Part shown: piece after piece, positions 26,429-35,528 of the stretch
Numbering within the stretch: position 1 is the stretch's first letter
Layout of the letters: each line of letters begins with the position of its first letter
From: Pontibacter ruber
GTDB taxonomy: Bacteria; Bacteroidota; Bacteroidia; Cytophagales; Hymenobacteraceae
Length of the DNA: 64,000 bases
Reading direction: 5' to 3'
Assembly (NCBI RefSeq): GCF_023630205.1
Contig: NZ_JALPRR010000005.1
Location: 1-64,000, forward strand
The notes under the pieces: generated by a model
Seen by the model: the letters and a program-made list of their open reading frames with translations, nothing else
What the model was told of the DNA's origin: nothing
Databases searched by the model: none
Program-made: the position numbers and the translations under genes

Positions 26429-27943
26429 CTAGTCAGGAAGGTTGGCGCAGGTGCACAACACCTCCCGGGTAGGTACGGCAAGTTTATAGTCGGGCAGCGA
26501 AGGCTCCTTCATGTATACTACCTGTAGTTCCCTTATGGGTTGCTGTGGATGTGCCTCGTTCCAGCGGCGTACCAGGTAGTTGCAGTAATAAGGGCGCATG
26601 TACGAGTTGTGTATAAATAGGTAATTCTCCGAATACTTGCGCCACCTGTCGTTTTTAAACAGCGATACCACCGATGCCGGCTTGGTATAATCCGCTGCTT
26701 TGCCCTGCTGGTTCAGGTCTATGGCCAGTCCGTCGGCAGTTTGCCCTTCCAGTATGTACCAGCCATCGTCTTTAAATACAACAGGAGCAAACATTCCCCA
26801 ATGCTGGTCTACGCGCAGCAAATGCCCTACCCAACGGCTGTTATCTGGCATGGCAGGCACTAAAAAGTTGGCTCCGGTAAAGTTCCACCAGATACAATAC
26901 AGCAGTATGCTGGTCACAAAAGCTTCGCGCAGGTATTTTCTCCTGGAAACAGGTATGATAGGTTGGTGTAACCGGAATTGCACGTTAAAGCTGGCTGGGC
27001 TCCTGAACCGCTGAAAAACCTGTTTGAACTGCCCGGTGTAAGGCCGCCGGAAAGACGCCAGGAACCGATGCTCGATCCAGTCCATGGCTTTGGGAGGGAT
27101 AAGGCCTGCCACCGAAGCGATATTGATCAGGTAGAACAAACCCACAAAAAGCGTAAGGCTGATGCCGATGTGAAACAATAGCAGCACACCGATCACCACA
27201 AGCCGGAAGAAGCTGTTGTAAAACGGGATCAGCAGCAGGAACGGCAGCAGCAGTTCGGTGTAGAAAGTTGCCAGCGTCAGAAACTGCAGCAGTTCGGGGT
27301 AAGGATACAGCAAACGGCCCAGCGGCATCACGATCTGATCAAGGCTGAGCGCATAATAGATGGCTGTACCTTCGACAGCCCACTCCGGGGAGTGCTTAAG
27401 CAAGGCGGTGCAGAAGTATACCAGAAAGATCTGGAGGATGTAGGCCACCGTTGCAGTACTGAAATAACTGGTATCCTGCAAGCCTTCTTTAGGAGCTTTC
27501 AGAGCATCATAAGAATAAAAACGGCCCCAGGGCAGAAAGATAGCCCAGAACAGGAGCATGCGCAGCAGATCGTCGCCGCCCTGCGAGATGAGGGTATTGC
27601 GGTTCTGGATGGAAAGCAGCAGCAGCCAGGTAACAATGGTGGCGGTGCGGGTTTTATAACCGATCAGCAGGAAAACAGCAAACAGGCCTGCTATGGCAAA
27701 GAGTACAGCCTGCACCTGCCAAAGGCCGCTGAGGGTATGAAAAGAGATGTAGTACGGGTTCCAGACGTACTGGTGCAGCACATGCAGCGGCAACACGCCC
27801 ATGTTAGAGTAATGTGCCTCCATGTCAGTTGCCCGGATGGCCAGATCGGTAAGCACAATGCCTGCTACCCAGATGCGCATCACTGCCAATGCCCGCAAAT
27901 CAACAGTAAATACTTTTCTGAGGTATTGCTCCAGCTTTGTCAT
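26429..27943 (-). CDS. HTTM domain membrane protein (gamma-carboxylase-like)
   Basis: A 504-residue integral membrane protein of the HTTM family, related to vitamin K-dependent gamma-glutamyl carboxylase. The N-terminal half holds at least six membrane helices. The family start pattern (DLRALAVMRIWVAGIVLTDLAIR), GVLP, and LISQGGDDLLRMLLFWAIFLPWGR are visible. The C-terminal 200 residues form a soluble part with DQHWGMFAPVVFKDDGWYILEG and FLIHNSYMRPYYCNYLVRRW. Bacterial relatives have no firmly known reaction. It stands alone on the minus strand. Confidence 0.83.
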   Translation of the reverse strand: MTKLEQYLRKVFTVDLRALAVMRIWVAGIVLTDLAIRATDMEAHYSNMGVLPLHVLHQYVWNPYYISFHTLSGLWQVQAVLFAIAGLFAVFLLIGYKTRTATIVTWLLLLSIQNRNTLISQGGDDLLRMLLFWAIFLPWGRFYSYDALKAPKEGLQDTSYFSTATVAYILQIFLVYFCTALLKHSPEWAVEGTAIYYALSLDQIVMPLGRLLYPYPELLQFLTLATFYTELLLPFLLLIPFYNSFFRLVVIGVLLLFHIGISLTLFVGLFYLINIASVAGLIPPKAMDWIEHRFLASFRRPYTGQFKQVFQRFRSPASFNVQFRLHQPIIPVSRRKYLREAFVTSILLYCIWWNFTGANFLVPAMPDNSRWVGHLLRVDQHWGMFAPVVFKDDGWYILEGQTADGLAIDLNQQGKAADYTKPASVVSLFKNDRWRKYSENYLFIHNSYMRPYYCNYLVRRWNEAHPQQPIRELQVVYMKEPSLPDYKLAVPTREVLCTCANLPD

Positions 27944-27972
27944 CTGCTACAGGTTAAGGGTTCAGTAAAAGC

Positions 27973-28006
27973 AAAAAGGCAAAAACCATACGGTGCTTGC
28001 CTTTTT
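27973..28006 (-). terminator. Terminator of the Thr/Gly repeat lipoprotein gene
   Basis: Stem 27973-27982 (AAAAAGGCAA) with 27997-28006, 14-base loop. On the minus strand it is followed by GCTTTTAC. It lies 31 bases past the lipoprotein stop and just before the HTTM start. Confidence 0.7.
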
Positions 28007-28036
28007 GTCATGATGTATCAGATAAGTCTCGTTCGC

Positions 28037-28420
28037 TTATTTTGATGTAGTAGTACCACTGGTAGTTCCTGAAGTTGTACCGGTTGTAGAACCAGATGTA
28101 GTAGTACCAGAAGTTGTACCTGACGTTGTACCGCTGGTAGTACCAGTAGTAGTACCGGTAGTAGTTCCAGAAGTTGTACCGCTGGTTGTGCCGGTAGTGG
28201 TACCTGTTGTCATGCCGGAAGTTGTTCCGGATGTAGTGCCACTGGTCGTACCAGTAGTAGTACCGGTTGTCATACCTGTAGTAGTACCACTGGTTGTGCC
28301 TGATGTAGTGCCAGTAGTGGTACCCGATGTAGTGCCGCTGGTTGTGCCGGAAGTAGTTCCGGATGTAGTACCAGAAGTGGTGCCGTAGGTAGTGCTACCC
28401 GTTGTAGTTCCTTCTGTTTC
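28037..28420. repeat. 12-base tandem repeat array
   Basis: Imperfect 12-base units encode Gly-Thr-Thr-Ser/Thr, roughly 27 copies with synonymous variation. Units differ mainly at third positions, which reduces but does not remove slippage potential. Confidence 0.8.
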
Positions 28421-28519
28421 GCTCTCGGTGCCGGTAGTACTTTCCTGTGACGCACAGCTCGACAGAGCCGTGGCAGCTACAAAAGCTGAGGCAAGTAAGG
28501 TTACATAAGTTTTTTTCAT
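28037..28519 (-). CDS. Lipoprotein made of Gly-Thr-Thr tetrapeptide repeats
   Basis: A 160-residue predicted lipoprotein. The signal peptide MKKTYVTLLASAFVAATALSSC has its lipobox Cys near 22. After a short ESETEG linker, nearly the whole mature protein consists of about 27 tetrapeptides of the form G-T-T-(S/T/M), encoded by 12-base units. There is one break in phase (TSGSTTG) near the end. Such Thr/Ser-rich surface tails can be flexible stalks or glycosylation targets; neither is shown here. The repeat may vary in length by slippage. The ATG at 28519 is preferred over a TTG nine bases upstream. The plus-strand Val/Pro frame opposite is a shadow. Confidence 0.75.
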   Translation of the reverse strand: MKKTYVTLLASAFVAATALSSCASQESTTGTESETEGTTTGSTTYGTTSGTTSGTTSGTTSGTTSGTTTGTTSGTTSGTTTGMTTGTTTGTTSGTTSGTTSGMTTGTTTGTTSGTTSGTTTGTTTGTTSGTTSGTTSGTTTSGSTTGTTSGTTSGTTTSK

Positions 28520-28757
28520 AGGTGTCAAAGATTAAATTAAACAGTAAAACAAATTGTTTGCTTAGCTACACCTTTTACGGCATACTCTAAATTTAGATAG
28601 ATAATTTGTACGGATTAATTGCTCTTTGGTATATAGTTGGGCTTTATTGGTAGATCTAAATACGTATTTCTACGCTGCTGCACGAAGTATAAAACAAGAT
28701 GTAAAACCATCAGGAAAAGGCCTTTAGTATACTTGTAAAAGCTATAGCTTGCGTGAA

Positions 28758-30104
28758 CTAGCTGTTTTTCGACAGGTATTCCTGCTTGCCCTGTTCAAGT
28801 TCCTGAAGTATTTCCCGGCGTTGCTGCCGTAGCTGATTTACAAGCGAACTGCGCTTAAAAAAGAGGCTGAGCAAGGTCCAGTGGCCGTGCGTGTGCCGGA
28901 ACGTATTCCAGTAATGCAGTGCAAAGAAACCACTCAGCGGCAAACTCAGCAGGTACAATACGAGGTAGTATGGCTCCGGCAGCAGTTGCCAGAACAGGAG
29001 GCCGAGCAGCAGGTAAAACAACGGAAACACAAAGATCCCGACAGTCATCATCACAGGTGCCCGCCACTCTTCTTCCTCGGTCAGGTAGTCGGCTATTTTA
29101 GAAGGGATGATGTACGGGATATAATTTTGCACCACGCCATACAGGTACAACGGGAAGCCCAGCAGCAGGTAAATGCTGGCAATTATACTCTGGCTCAGCA
29201 GCTGGCCGTGCCTTTTGCCGAGCACAGCATCCTGTAACCGAAGCCGCTTTAGTTGCAGCACGTAGTTGTGTATCTTCTGCCTGAATGCTGCTACCCGCTG
29301 CGGCTGCTCCCGGTTAAAGTAGTTTATACTTTTGATGATGGCTTTGCTAAGCTGGAACTCCTGCTCGTGTTCGGGGGCGCCTGCAGGTACTTCGGCCACC
29401 AGGCGGTCTTTGTACACTGTTTCAATGTGGCGCAGCAACTGGTCCTCTTCCTCTGTGGGCGTATTTACGATCAATGATTCGAGCTGCTCACGGAGTCTAT
29501 CGGTCAGGTGGTCTGCAGCAGCCTGCGCGTCCTGCTGGTACGCCGCTGCAAAATCAGCCACCCTGATCGGTTCCCCGATGTTTACCAGCACATCGCTCCG
29601 GAAGCGGGTAGGGGCGGAGTAGTTAAGCCCCACGGGCAATATTTTTACTCCTAAGCTGTAGTTGTGCTGCGCTTCGGCTCCCAGTGCAATGCGGGCAGTT
29701 CCGGTTTTGATCTTGCGCAGGCGGCGCTCGTTAAAGCTGTTTCCTTCCGGAAAGATCATCAGCGTCTTGCCTTCTTCCAGAGCCTTGAAGCTGGCCATAA
29801 AAGCTTCTTCGTTGCTGAAAGGCTGATCGGGCAGATCTTCGCGCCGGTGTATGGGAATGAGGTTCATTTGGCGCAACAGCCACTTTTTGAAAGGCGAGTT
29901 GAACACCGTGCTCTTGGCAATAAAATAACATTGCTGCCGCAGCAACGAGGCGATCACGATCGGGTCCATGAACGTGTTGGGGTGATTGGAGGCAACCAGT
30001 AAAGGGCCCTGCCCCGGAATAGCCGAACGGTTGCTGACTTTCAGCTGACGGAAAAACACCCGCAGGCCGGTTGTAAAGAGCACGCGCAAAATAAAGTATA
30101 GCAT
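28758..30104 (-). CDS. PlsC-like 1-acylglycerol-3-phosphate acyltransferase
   Basis: Membrane-bound glycerolipid acyltransferase of the PlsC family. The catalytic block near residue 40 is SNHPNTFMDP. This is an H-x5-D variant that I recall from other Bacteroidota, instead of the classical H-x4-D. The substrate-binding block FPEGNSFNERRLRKIKTG is also present. The 448 residues exceed ordinary PlsC (about 245). The extra C-terminal half contains two pairs of hydrophobic segments (about 310-335 and 350-400) and a charged coiled tail, typical of the longer Bacteroidota enzymes. It probably adds the second acyl chain in phosphatidic acid synthesis, or acylates other lipids. It is transcribed alone. 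Confidence 0.85.
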   Translation of the reverse strand: MLYFILRVLFTTGLRVFFRQLKVSNRSAIPGQGPLLVASNHPNTFMDPIVIASLLRQQCYFIAKSTVFNSPFKKWLLRQMNLIPIHRREDLPDQPFSNEEAFMASFKALEEGKTLMIFPEGNSFNERRLRKIKTGTARIALGAEAQHNYSLGVKILPVGLNYSAPTRFRSDVLVNIGEPIRVADFAAAYQQDAQAAADHLTDRLREQLESLIVNTPTEEEDQLLRHIETVYKDRLVAEVPAGAPEHEQEFQLSKAIIKSINYFNREQPQRVAAFRQKIHNYVLQLKRLRLQDAVLGKRHGQLLSQSIIASIYLLLGFPLYLYGVVQNYIPYIIPSKIADYLTEEEEWRAPVMMTVGIFVFPLFYLLLGLLFWQLLPEPYYLVLYLLSLPLSGFFALHYWNTFRHTHGHWTLLSLFFKRSSLVNQLRQQRREILQELEQGKQEYLSKNS

Positions 30105-30270
30105 AGCTTTAGATGTGGCAGAGGCCGCAGGAGAAAGTATAAATCTATTTCAAACAGGCCTCACGATTACACAGCAATATAGTAATTACGCTACATAGCT
30201 GTGCGGGCACAGACCAGCATATTTATACTTTGGCAACGAAAGTATACCCGTAGCTAACCAGGTAAGGTAA

Positions 30271-30310
30271 AAGCCCGGGCTGCACTACTATTATAATGCA
30301 GCCCGGGCTT
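30271..30310 (-). terminator. Terminator of the small acidic protein gene
   Basis: Perfect 14-bp GC-rich stem 30271-30284 with 30297-30310 and a 12-base loop, 25 bases past the stop of the minus-strand gene at 30335. Confidence 0.8.
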
Positions 30311-30334
30311 AGCTTTTGTACTTACTATTTAAGC

Positions 30335-30556
30335 CTATTTGGTGCGCAGGTTATTGGCGTTGCTGCCGTCCAGCTCGCGGGTATCCTTTTCGTCTTTGGC
30401 AGCTACGTTGCCTCCCTGCTCTTTGCCTTCCGCTTCCTTATCCAGAATGTCCTGTTCTTCTTTTTTCACGCCTTCCAGTGGTTCGGGGTTATCGTCGGGC
30501 AGGCGCCTGCTTTCGTCTGCATTTGTGATGAAATCGTCTTCTCTTGGTGTTTCCAT
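30335..30556 (-). CDS. Small highly charged protein, unknown
   Basis: A 73-residue hydrophilic protein rich in Asp, Glu and Lys (METPREDDFITNADESRRLP, then EGVKKEEQDILDKEAEGK). It is probably disordered, with no signal, membrane segment or known domain. A strong terminator directly downstream and the ATG with standard spacing support it as a real gene. Similar small acidic proteins are common in Cytophagales, but I cannot name a function. Confidence 0.6.
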   Translation of the reverse strand: METPREDDFITNADESRRLPDDNPEPLEGVKKEEQDILDKEAEGKEQGGNVAAKDEKDTRELDGSNANNLRTK

Positions 30557-30811
30557 ACTTAGTTAAGTTTGTTTTATACTTTATACTAGGGTTTACGAAA
30601 AGCAGCCGGAAGGTTAACTGTTCCTCGAAGTGAAATGCACAAAGTATAAGTCTTAAAGTATGCTTCTTTTGCATTTCCTGCAGGTGCCTCTTTTTATAGT
30701 ATAGCAAGTATAAAACCCTGCCGAAGCAGTAAGAAGGTGTAAATAAAATGTGGTAAAACAGTTGTTCAGATCCCTTATTCGAGAAAGAAATGACGCAGCC
30801 AGCACTTTTCC

Positions 30812-30843
30812 TTTGCCTCCCTTAACTTTTTGCCTTAACTTTG
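30812..30843 (+). promoter_or_regulatory. Promoter of carB (Bacteroidota type)
   Basis: TTTG at 30812-30815, 20-base gap, TAACTTTG at 30836-30843. The predicted start near 30850 leaves a leader of about 16 bases. Confidence 0.8.
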
Positions 30844-30865
30844 GGCAATTTATACATACCACTCC

Positions 30866-33679
30866 ATGCCTAAAGATACCTCCATTAAATCCGTTCTGAT
30901 TATCGGCTCTGGTCCTATTGTTATCGGGCAGGCCTGCGAATTTGACTACTCCGGCTCCCAGGCCGCACGCTCACTCCGCGAAGAGGGTATTGAAGTTACG
31001 CTTATCAACTCCAACCCGGCCACTATTATGACAGACCCGGTTACAGCAGATAACGTGTACCTGAAACCACTCGAGAAAAAATCTATTGTTGAGATTCTGG
31101 AGAAGCACAAGATCGACGCGGTGCTACCAACCATGGGCGGCCAGACCGCGCTGAACCTGGCGATCGAATGCGATAAAGCCGGCATCTGGAAAAAGTATGG
31201 CGTTCGCATCATTGGCGTTGATATCAAAGCCATTGAGACCACCGAAGACCGCGAGATGTTCCGCCTGAAAATGCTCGAGCTCGGGGTGAACGTATGTAAG
31301 GGAAAAACGGCAACCTCCTTCCTTGAGGGCAAGGAAATAGCCCAGGAAATTGGTTTTCCGTTGGTAATTCGCCCTTCGTTTACTCTTGGTGGTACGGGGG
31401 GCGGTTTTGTTAATACCCCTGCCGAATTCGACGCAGCCCTTACGCGCGGCCTGCATGCTTCGCCGACACACGAAGTACTGGTTGAGCAAAGTATATTGGG
31501 TTGGAAAGAATACGAGCTGGAACTGCTCCGCGATAACCTGGGCAACGTGATCATCATTTGCTCGATCGAAAACTTCGACCCGATGGGCATCCATACCGGC
31601 GACTCTATTACGGTTGCCCCTGCTATGACGCTGCCTGATACGGTATACCAGAAAATGCGCGACCTAGCCATTAAAATGATGAACGGCATTGGTCAGTTTG
31701 CCGGTGGCTGTAACGTGCAGTTTTCCGTGAACCCGGCAGACGATACCATCATTGCCATTGAAATTAACCCGCGTGTTTCCCGCTCGTCGGCCTTGGCATC
31801 AAAAGCAACCGGTTACCCGATTGCCAAAATTGCTTCGAAGCTGGCCATTGGCTATAACCTGGATGAGCTGAAAAACGCCATCACCAAAACTACCTCCGCC
31901 TACTTTGAGCCGGCACTGGACTACGTGATCGTGAAGATTCCGCGCTGGAACTTCGATAAATTCCCGGGTGCCGACCGCAAGCTTGGCCTGCAGATGAAAT
32001 CGGTGGGTGAGGTAATGGGCATCGGCCGTACCTTCCAGGAAGCACTGCAGAAGGCCTGCCAGAGCCTCGAGATCAAGCGCAACGGCCTTGGCGCTGATGG
32101 CAAGGAAATGACCAGCTACGACCAGTTGATCTATAACCTGCAGAACCCAAGCTGGAACCGCCTGTTCTGTGTGAAAGACGCTATGCGCATCGGCATCCCT
32201 ACCAGCACTATCCAGAAGCTGACCAAAATAGACCCTTGGTTCCTGGCTCAGATCGAGGAGCTGGACATGCTGGAAAAAGAAATAGAGAAATACCGCCTGG
32301 ATACCATCCCGAGCGAACTGCTGCGCGAAGCCAAAGTAAAAGGCTACGCCGACCGCCAAATTGCGCACCTGCTGCGCTGCAAGGAAAGCGAAGTGCACGC
32401 AGTGCGCATGGAGCTGGGTATCACACGCGTATACAAGATGGTAGATACCTGCGCGGCAGAGTTCGAAGCTAAAACACCTTACTACTACAGCACGTTTGAT
32501 GGCGAGAACGAAAGCATCGTTTCCGACAGAAAGAAGATCGTGGTACTGGGTTCTGGTCCGAACCGCATTGGCCAGGGCATCGAGTTCGACTACAGCTGCG
32601 TGCACGGCGTACTGGCTGCCAAAGAGTGCGGCTACGAAACCATCATGATCAACTGCAACCCGGAAACCGTTTCTACGGACTTCGATATTGCCGATAAGCT
32701 ATACTTCGAGCCGGTGTTCTGGGAGCACATCTACGACATCATCCTGCACGAAAAACCGGAAGGTGTAATCGTGCAGCTGGGCGGACAGACAGCCTTGAAG
32801 CTTGCCGAGAAGCTGGACCGCTTTGGTATAAAAGTGCTGGGAACAAGCTACAAAGCGCTTGACCTGGCCGAAGACCGTGGCTCTTTCTCAGCCTTGCTGC
32901 GCGACCTGAACATCCCGTACCCTCCGTTTGCAGTGATCGAGACGGCGGAAGAAGCGCTGGAGTTGTGCAAAGAGCTGAAGTTTCCGCTGCTGGTGCGCCC
33001 AAGCTACGTACTGGGTGGGCAGAACATGAAGATCGTGATCAACGAGAAGGAACTGGAAGCGCACGTAATCGACCTGCTGAAAGATCATCCGGGCAACAAG
33101 GTACTGCTCGACCACTTCCTGGATCACGCGATCGAGGCTGAGGCCGACGCGATCTGCGACGGCGAGGACGTGTACATCTGCGGGGTGATGGAGCACATCG
33201 AGCCGGCGGGTATCCACTCCGGCGACTCGTATGCCGTACTGCCTCCGTTTGACTTGAGCGAAAACGTGATGCGCCAGATCGAGGAGCACACCAAAAAGAT
33301 TGCTGTGGCACTGAACACAGTGGGTGTGATCAACATCCAGTTTGCGATCAAGAACGAGGTGGTGTACATCATCGAGGCCAACCCGCGTGCGTCGCGTACG
33401 TTCCCGTTCATTGCCAAGGCATACCGTGAGCCGTACATCAATTACGCTACCAAGATCATGCTGGGCGAGAAGAAGGTGAAAGACTTCGAGTTTAAGCCTT
33501 ACAAGCACGGGTATGCCATCAAGGTGCCGGTGTTCTCTTACAGCAAGTTCCCGGAAGTGAACAAGGAGCTTGGTCCGGAAATGAAGTCTACGGGCGAGGC
33601 CATTTACTTCATCGACGACCTGTACGACGACTACTTCACCAAAGTATACTCGGAGCGCAACCTGTATCTGAGTAAGTAA
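30866..33679 (+). CDS. carB: Carbamoyl-phosphate synthase large subunit, short form
   Basis: Makes carbamoyl phosphate from bicarbonate, ammonia and two ATP for arginine and pyrimidine synthesis, together with the small subunit CarA (not in the window). Both homologous ATP-grasp halves are present. The first has GSGPIVIGQACEFDYSG and RPSFTLGGTGGGF. The second has GSGPNRIGQGIEFDYSC and RPSYVLGGQNMKIV. The protein stops shortly after LGPEMKSTGEAIYFIDDL, at 937 residues. The E. coli enzyme has 1073, and its last 140 residues form the MGS-like allosteric domain that binds UMP and ornithine. That domain is absent here, and the stop is clean with a terminator, so it is not a frameshift within this window. 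Confidence 0.95.
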   Translation: MPKDTSIKSVLIIGSGPIVIGQACEFDYSGSQAARSLREEGIEVTLINSNPATIMTDPVTADNVYLKPLEKKSIVEILEKHKIDAVLPTMGGQTALNLAIECDKAGIWKKYGVRIIGVDIKAIETTEDREMFRLKMLELGVNVCKGKTATSFLEGKEIAQEIGFPLVIRPSFTLGGTGGGFVNTPAEFDAALTRGLHASPTHEVLVEQSILGWKEYELELLRDNLGNVIIICSIENFDPMGIHTGDSITVAPAMTLPDTVYQKMRDLAIKMMNGIGQFAGGCNVQFSVNPADDTIIAIEINPRVSRSSALASKATGYPIAKIASKLAIGYNLDELKNAITKTTSAYFEPALDYVIVKIPRWNFDKFPGADRKLGLQMKSVGEVMGIGRTFQEALQKACQSLEIKRNGLGADGKEMTSYDQLIYNLQNPSWNRLFCVKDAMRIGIPTSTIQKLTKIDPWFLAQIEELDMLEKEIEKYRLDTIPSELLREAKVKGYADRQIAHLLRCKESEVHAVRMELGITRVYKMVDTCAAEFEAKTPYYYSTFDGENESIVSDRKKIVVLGSGPNRIGQGIEFDYSCVHGVLAAKECGYETIMINCNPETVSTDFDIADKLYFEPVFWEHIYDIILHEKPEGVIVQLGGQTALKLAEKLDRFGIKVLGTSYKALDLAEDRGSFSALLRDLNIPYPPFAVIETAEEALELCKELKFPLLVRPSYVLGGQNMKIVINEKELEAHVIDLLKDHPGNKVLLDHFLDHAIEAEADAICDGEDVYICGVMEHIEPAGIHSGDSYAVLPPFDLSENVMRQIEEHTKKIAVALNTVGVINIQFAIKNEVVYIIEANPRASRTFPFIAKAYREPYINYATKIMLGEKKVKDFEFKPYKHGYAIKVPVFSYSKFPEVNKELGPEMKSTGEAIYFIDDLYDDYFTKVYSERNLYLSK

Positions 33680-33698
33680 TTTTGCTAGATCATACTTT

Positions 33699-33731
33699 AA
33701 AACCCTCTCCCGCAAAAGGAGAGGGTTTTTG
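33699..33731 (+). terminator. Terminator of carB
   Basis: Perfect 12-bp stem 33699-33710 with 33718-33729 and a 7-base loop, ending in a T run. Confidence 0.9.
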
Positions 33732-33836
33732 TTTTAGGGTATACTTTGAAGCGCGGCATGAACTTTGCGTTGCGCTCCATACTTTCTTTTCTCTTATTTC
33801 TCGTAGCTTTATGGTTTCAATTTAGGCAAGTATACT

Positions 33837-34760
33837 ATGCACTCATACTTTACATTTCTTCGCAGCAGCTTTGTGTTGGCTCTTATCTGTTTGGCGGCAA
33901 GCTGTACAGCTCCGCGGGCTGTTATTAACTCGGGCAAGGTAACGGCACCAGGCCAGTTTAAGGCAGGCGTCAACTTTGGCGGTAACATTGCTACCGAACC
34001 CATTGGTCAGCTGGATGATATTACCAAAGCGGCAGTGGACGCCATCTCCAAGAAAGACTCTGTTTACTTTGACGACGAGATAGACGCCGCTACCCGGGGT
34101 TTGCTGGCTTACGCGCTCGATCCGGTAGGTCCAACGTTTGATTTTTACCTGCGCTATGGTTTGATGGAACGTGTGGATGTAGGGTATAAGTATGCCTCCG
34201 GCGTGCACGTATTCGATACGCAGCTGCAGTTCCTCGGCCCGACAGGCACCCCTGAAAATCCGGGACTGGGCGATTGGTACGGCAGCGTGGGCATACAATA
34301 TGCGGGCCAGAGTTCCGGCATTGTAGATAAACTCTTCCTGGACAAGTTGCAGCCATTGCTCCAGTTCACAGCCAAGCGCCGCGACGTAACGGTGCCGATC
34401 ATCTTTAGTAAGTCTTTAGGCCCGGAGGAGGAGAAAGGCAGCATTGCTTTTGGTGCGGTGTACAACCATACCTTTATCAAGTATGGCTTTGAGCCCGGCA
34501 GGCTCTACAAAGAGTATGGCAGCGAAATAGTGGAAGTAGAGGGTGTAACAGCCAAGAAAAGCTTCCCTTCTTACGGCCTGTTTGTGAATGCAAAGCTCGG
34601 GTTTAAGTATATCTACATCCTGCCGGCTATCACCATGTACTACCAGAACTACGGCAAGTATGAATTGCTCAACAACAAGGCTTATAGCTTTTCAGGCATG
34701 ACGTTTATACCTTCTATCGGTCTGCAGGCTAATTTTGGCGGCGGAAGAGGGAGAAGATAA
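33837..34760 (+). CDS. Outer-membrane lipoprotein with beta-barrel-like sequence
   Basis: A 307-residue predicted lipoprotein with a signal peptide ending in LAASC (Cys about 23). The mature part has alternating polar/aromatic stretches typical of an outer-membrane barrel or barrel-like protein (FDFYLRYGLMERVDVGYKY, FNVNAKLGFKYIYILPAITMYY-type strands). It finishes in SIGLQANFGGGRGRR rather than the classic terminal Phe. No family name comes to mind. The gene is flanked by terminators on both sides and stands alone. Confidence 0.72.
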   Translation: MHSYFTFLRSSFVLALICLAASCTAPRAVINSGKVTAPGQFKAGVNFGGNIATEPIGQLDDITKAAVDAISKKDSVYFDDEIDAATRGLLAYALDPVGPTFDFYLRYGLMERVDVGYKYASGVHVFDTQLQFLGPTGTPENPGLGDWYGSVGIQYAGQSSGIVDKLFLDKLQPLLQFTAKRRDVTVPIIFSKSLGPEEEKGSIAFGAVYNHTFIKYGFEPGRLYKEYGSEIVEVEGVTAKKSFPSYGLFVNAKLGFKYIYILPAITMYYQNYGKYELLNNKAYSFSGMTFIPSIGLQANFGGGRGRR

Positions 34761-34781
34761 GTAGAGTTCTAAAAGTTTTTT

Positions 34782-34822
34782 AAAAGGCAGAAGGTCAGAT
34801 ATGATCTTCTGCCTTTTTGTTT
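34782..34822 (+). terminator. Terminator of the barrel-like lipoprotein gene
   Basis: Stem 34782-34797 with 34802-34817 (16 bp, one G-T pair), 4-base loop and a T run. Confidence 0.9.
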
Positions 34823-34839
34823 TGTGGGTCCAACCACCC

Positions 34840-35270
34840 CTGGCCCCTCCTTGCTTGAGAGAAGCTTCAAGGTTCTTTGCTAACGCTCATCTTTAACCTT
34901 CGACGTCCATTCTTTAAATCAGCTTTCGCCTCGCCGGCTGGGCCTTACTTTTCTCCTTGATGAGAAAAGTAAGCAAAAGAATCAAGACGATTTTGAACTC
35001 GCTGACCGCTCAAACAAAAAATCGTCATTAGTGCACCTGGCTAATGCTATTACTTTGTAGCCTCTGCTTAACACCTCTGTAGTCCCCCAGGGGGGACTTG
35101 GTTCTAGCTACATAGTGGCTTACGAAGCCGTGTCATTTCCAGTCCTTGGGTTGAGCGCCTTCTGGGTTTCCGGTGCCCTTTAGGGCATTGCGACCGAAGG
35201 GTAGCAAAGGAAAGCTAGACAGCGCGATGCCCGAGGACGAGGCCCCGCGGCCGTGAGCGCACCAAAGTAT
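34840..35270. repeat. Gene-free structured block, probable repeat family or RNA
   Basis: About 430 bases with no credible ORF but several internal hairpins. TTACTTTTCTC (34946-34956) pairs with GAGAAAAGTAA (34963-34973). AGTCCCC/GGGGACT lies around 35083-35099, and TGCCCT/AGGGCA around 35177-35190. The right end is GC-rich (GAGGCCCCGCGGCC) and the AAGTATA motif follows at about 35266. I have an impression of similar stretches in other Cytophagales intergenic regions but cannot verify it. Confidence 0.5.
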
Positions 35271-35497
35271 AAAATAAAACTAGCGGCAAGTAGAACTAAG
35301 GAATACTAGAAGGTGCAAAGCAAAGGCTTGCTGGCTGAAAGTATAAACCACTGCTACAAACCAATTATAAAGAACAGTCTTACCTTCAAGCGTCGCTCAT
35401 CTTAACAGTCTGTAGAAAAAACCTTATCATTTAAACAGACACAACTGCTTTCTATCGGAACTATACTTTTCTCCGGGCACTTTATAAAGTATAGCCT
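35271..35497. other. AT-rich spacer, no gene seen
   Basis: Between the structured block and the next promoter element. It holds several AAGTATA/TATACTT copies (near 35340, 35462 and 35488) and no coding frame of note. Confidence 0.4.
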
Positions 35498-35505
35498 TAT
35501 CTTTG
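35498..35505 (+). promoter_or_regulatory. -7 promoter element before the DUF4834 gene
   Basis: TATCTTTG matches TAnnTTTG. The -33 element is poor. A transcript from about 35512 would carry the 13-codon frame at 35529 and then the DUF4834 gene. Confidence 0.5.
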
Positions 35506-35528
35506 CAACAGCAACAATCTCCGACGAA

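Noticed and set aside
26429-27943. HTTM protein as part of a vitamin K-type peptide modification cluster
   Set aside because: No precursor peptide, maturase or quinone reductase gene lies nearby.
28188-28388. Plus-strand Val/Pro repeat frame
   Set aside because: It is the complement of the Gly-Thr-Thr repeat gene; the other strand has a proper lipoprotein signal.
28037-28420. 12-base repeats as a CRISPR array
   Set aside because: Units are contiguous with no spacers, and they encode a protein repeat.
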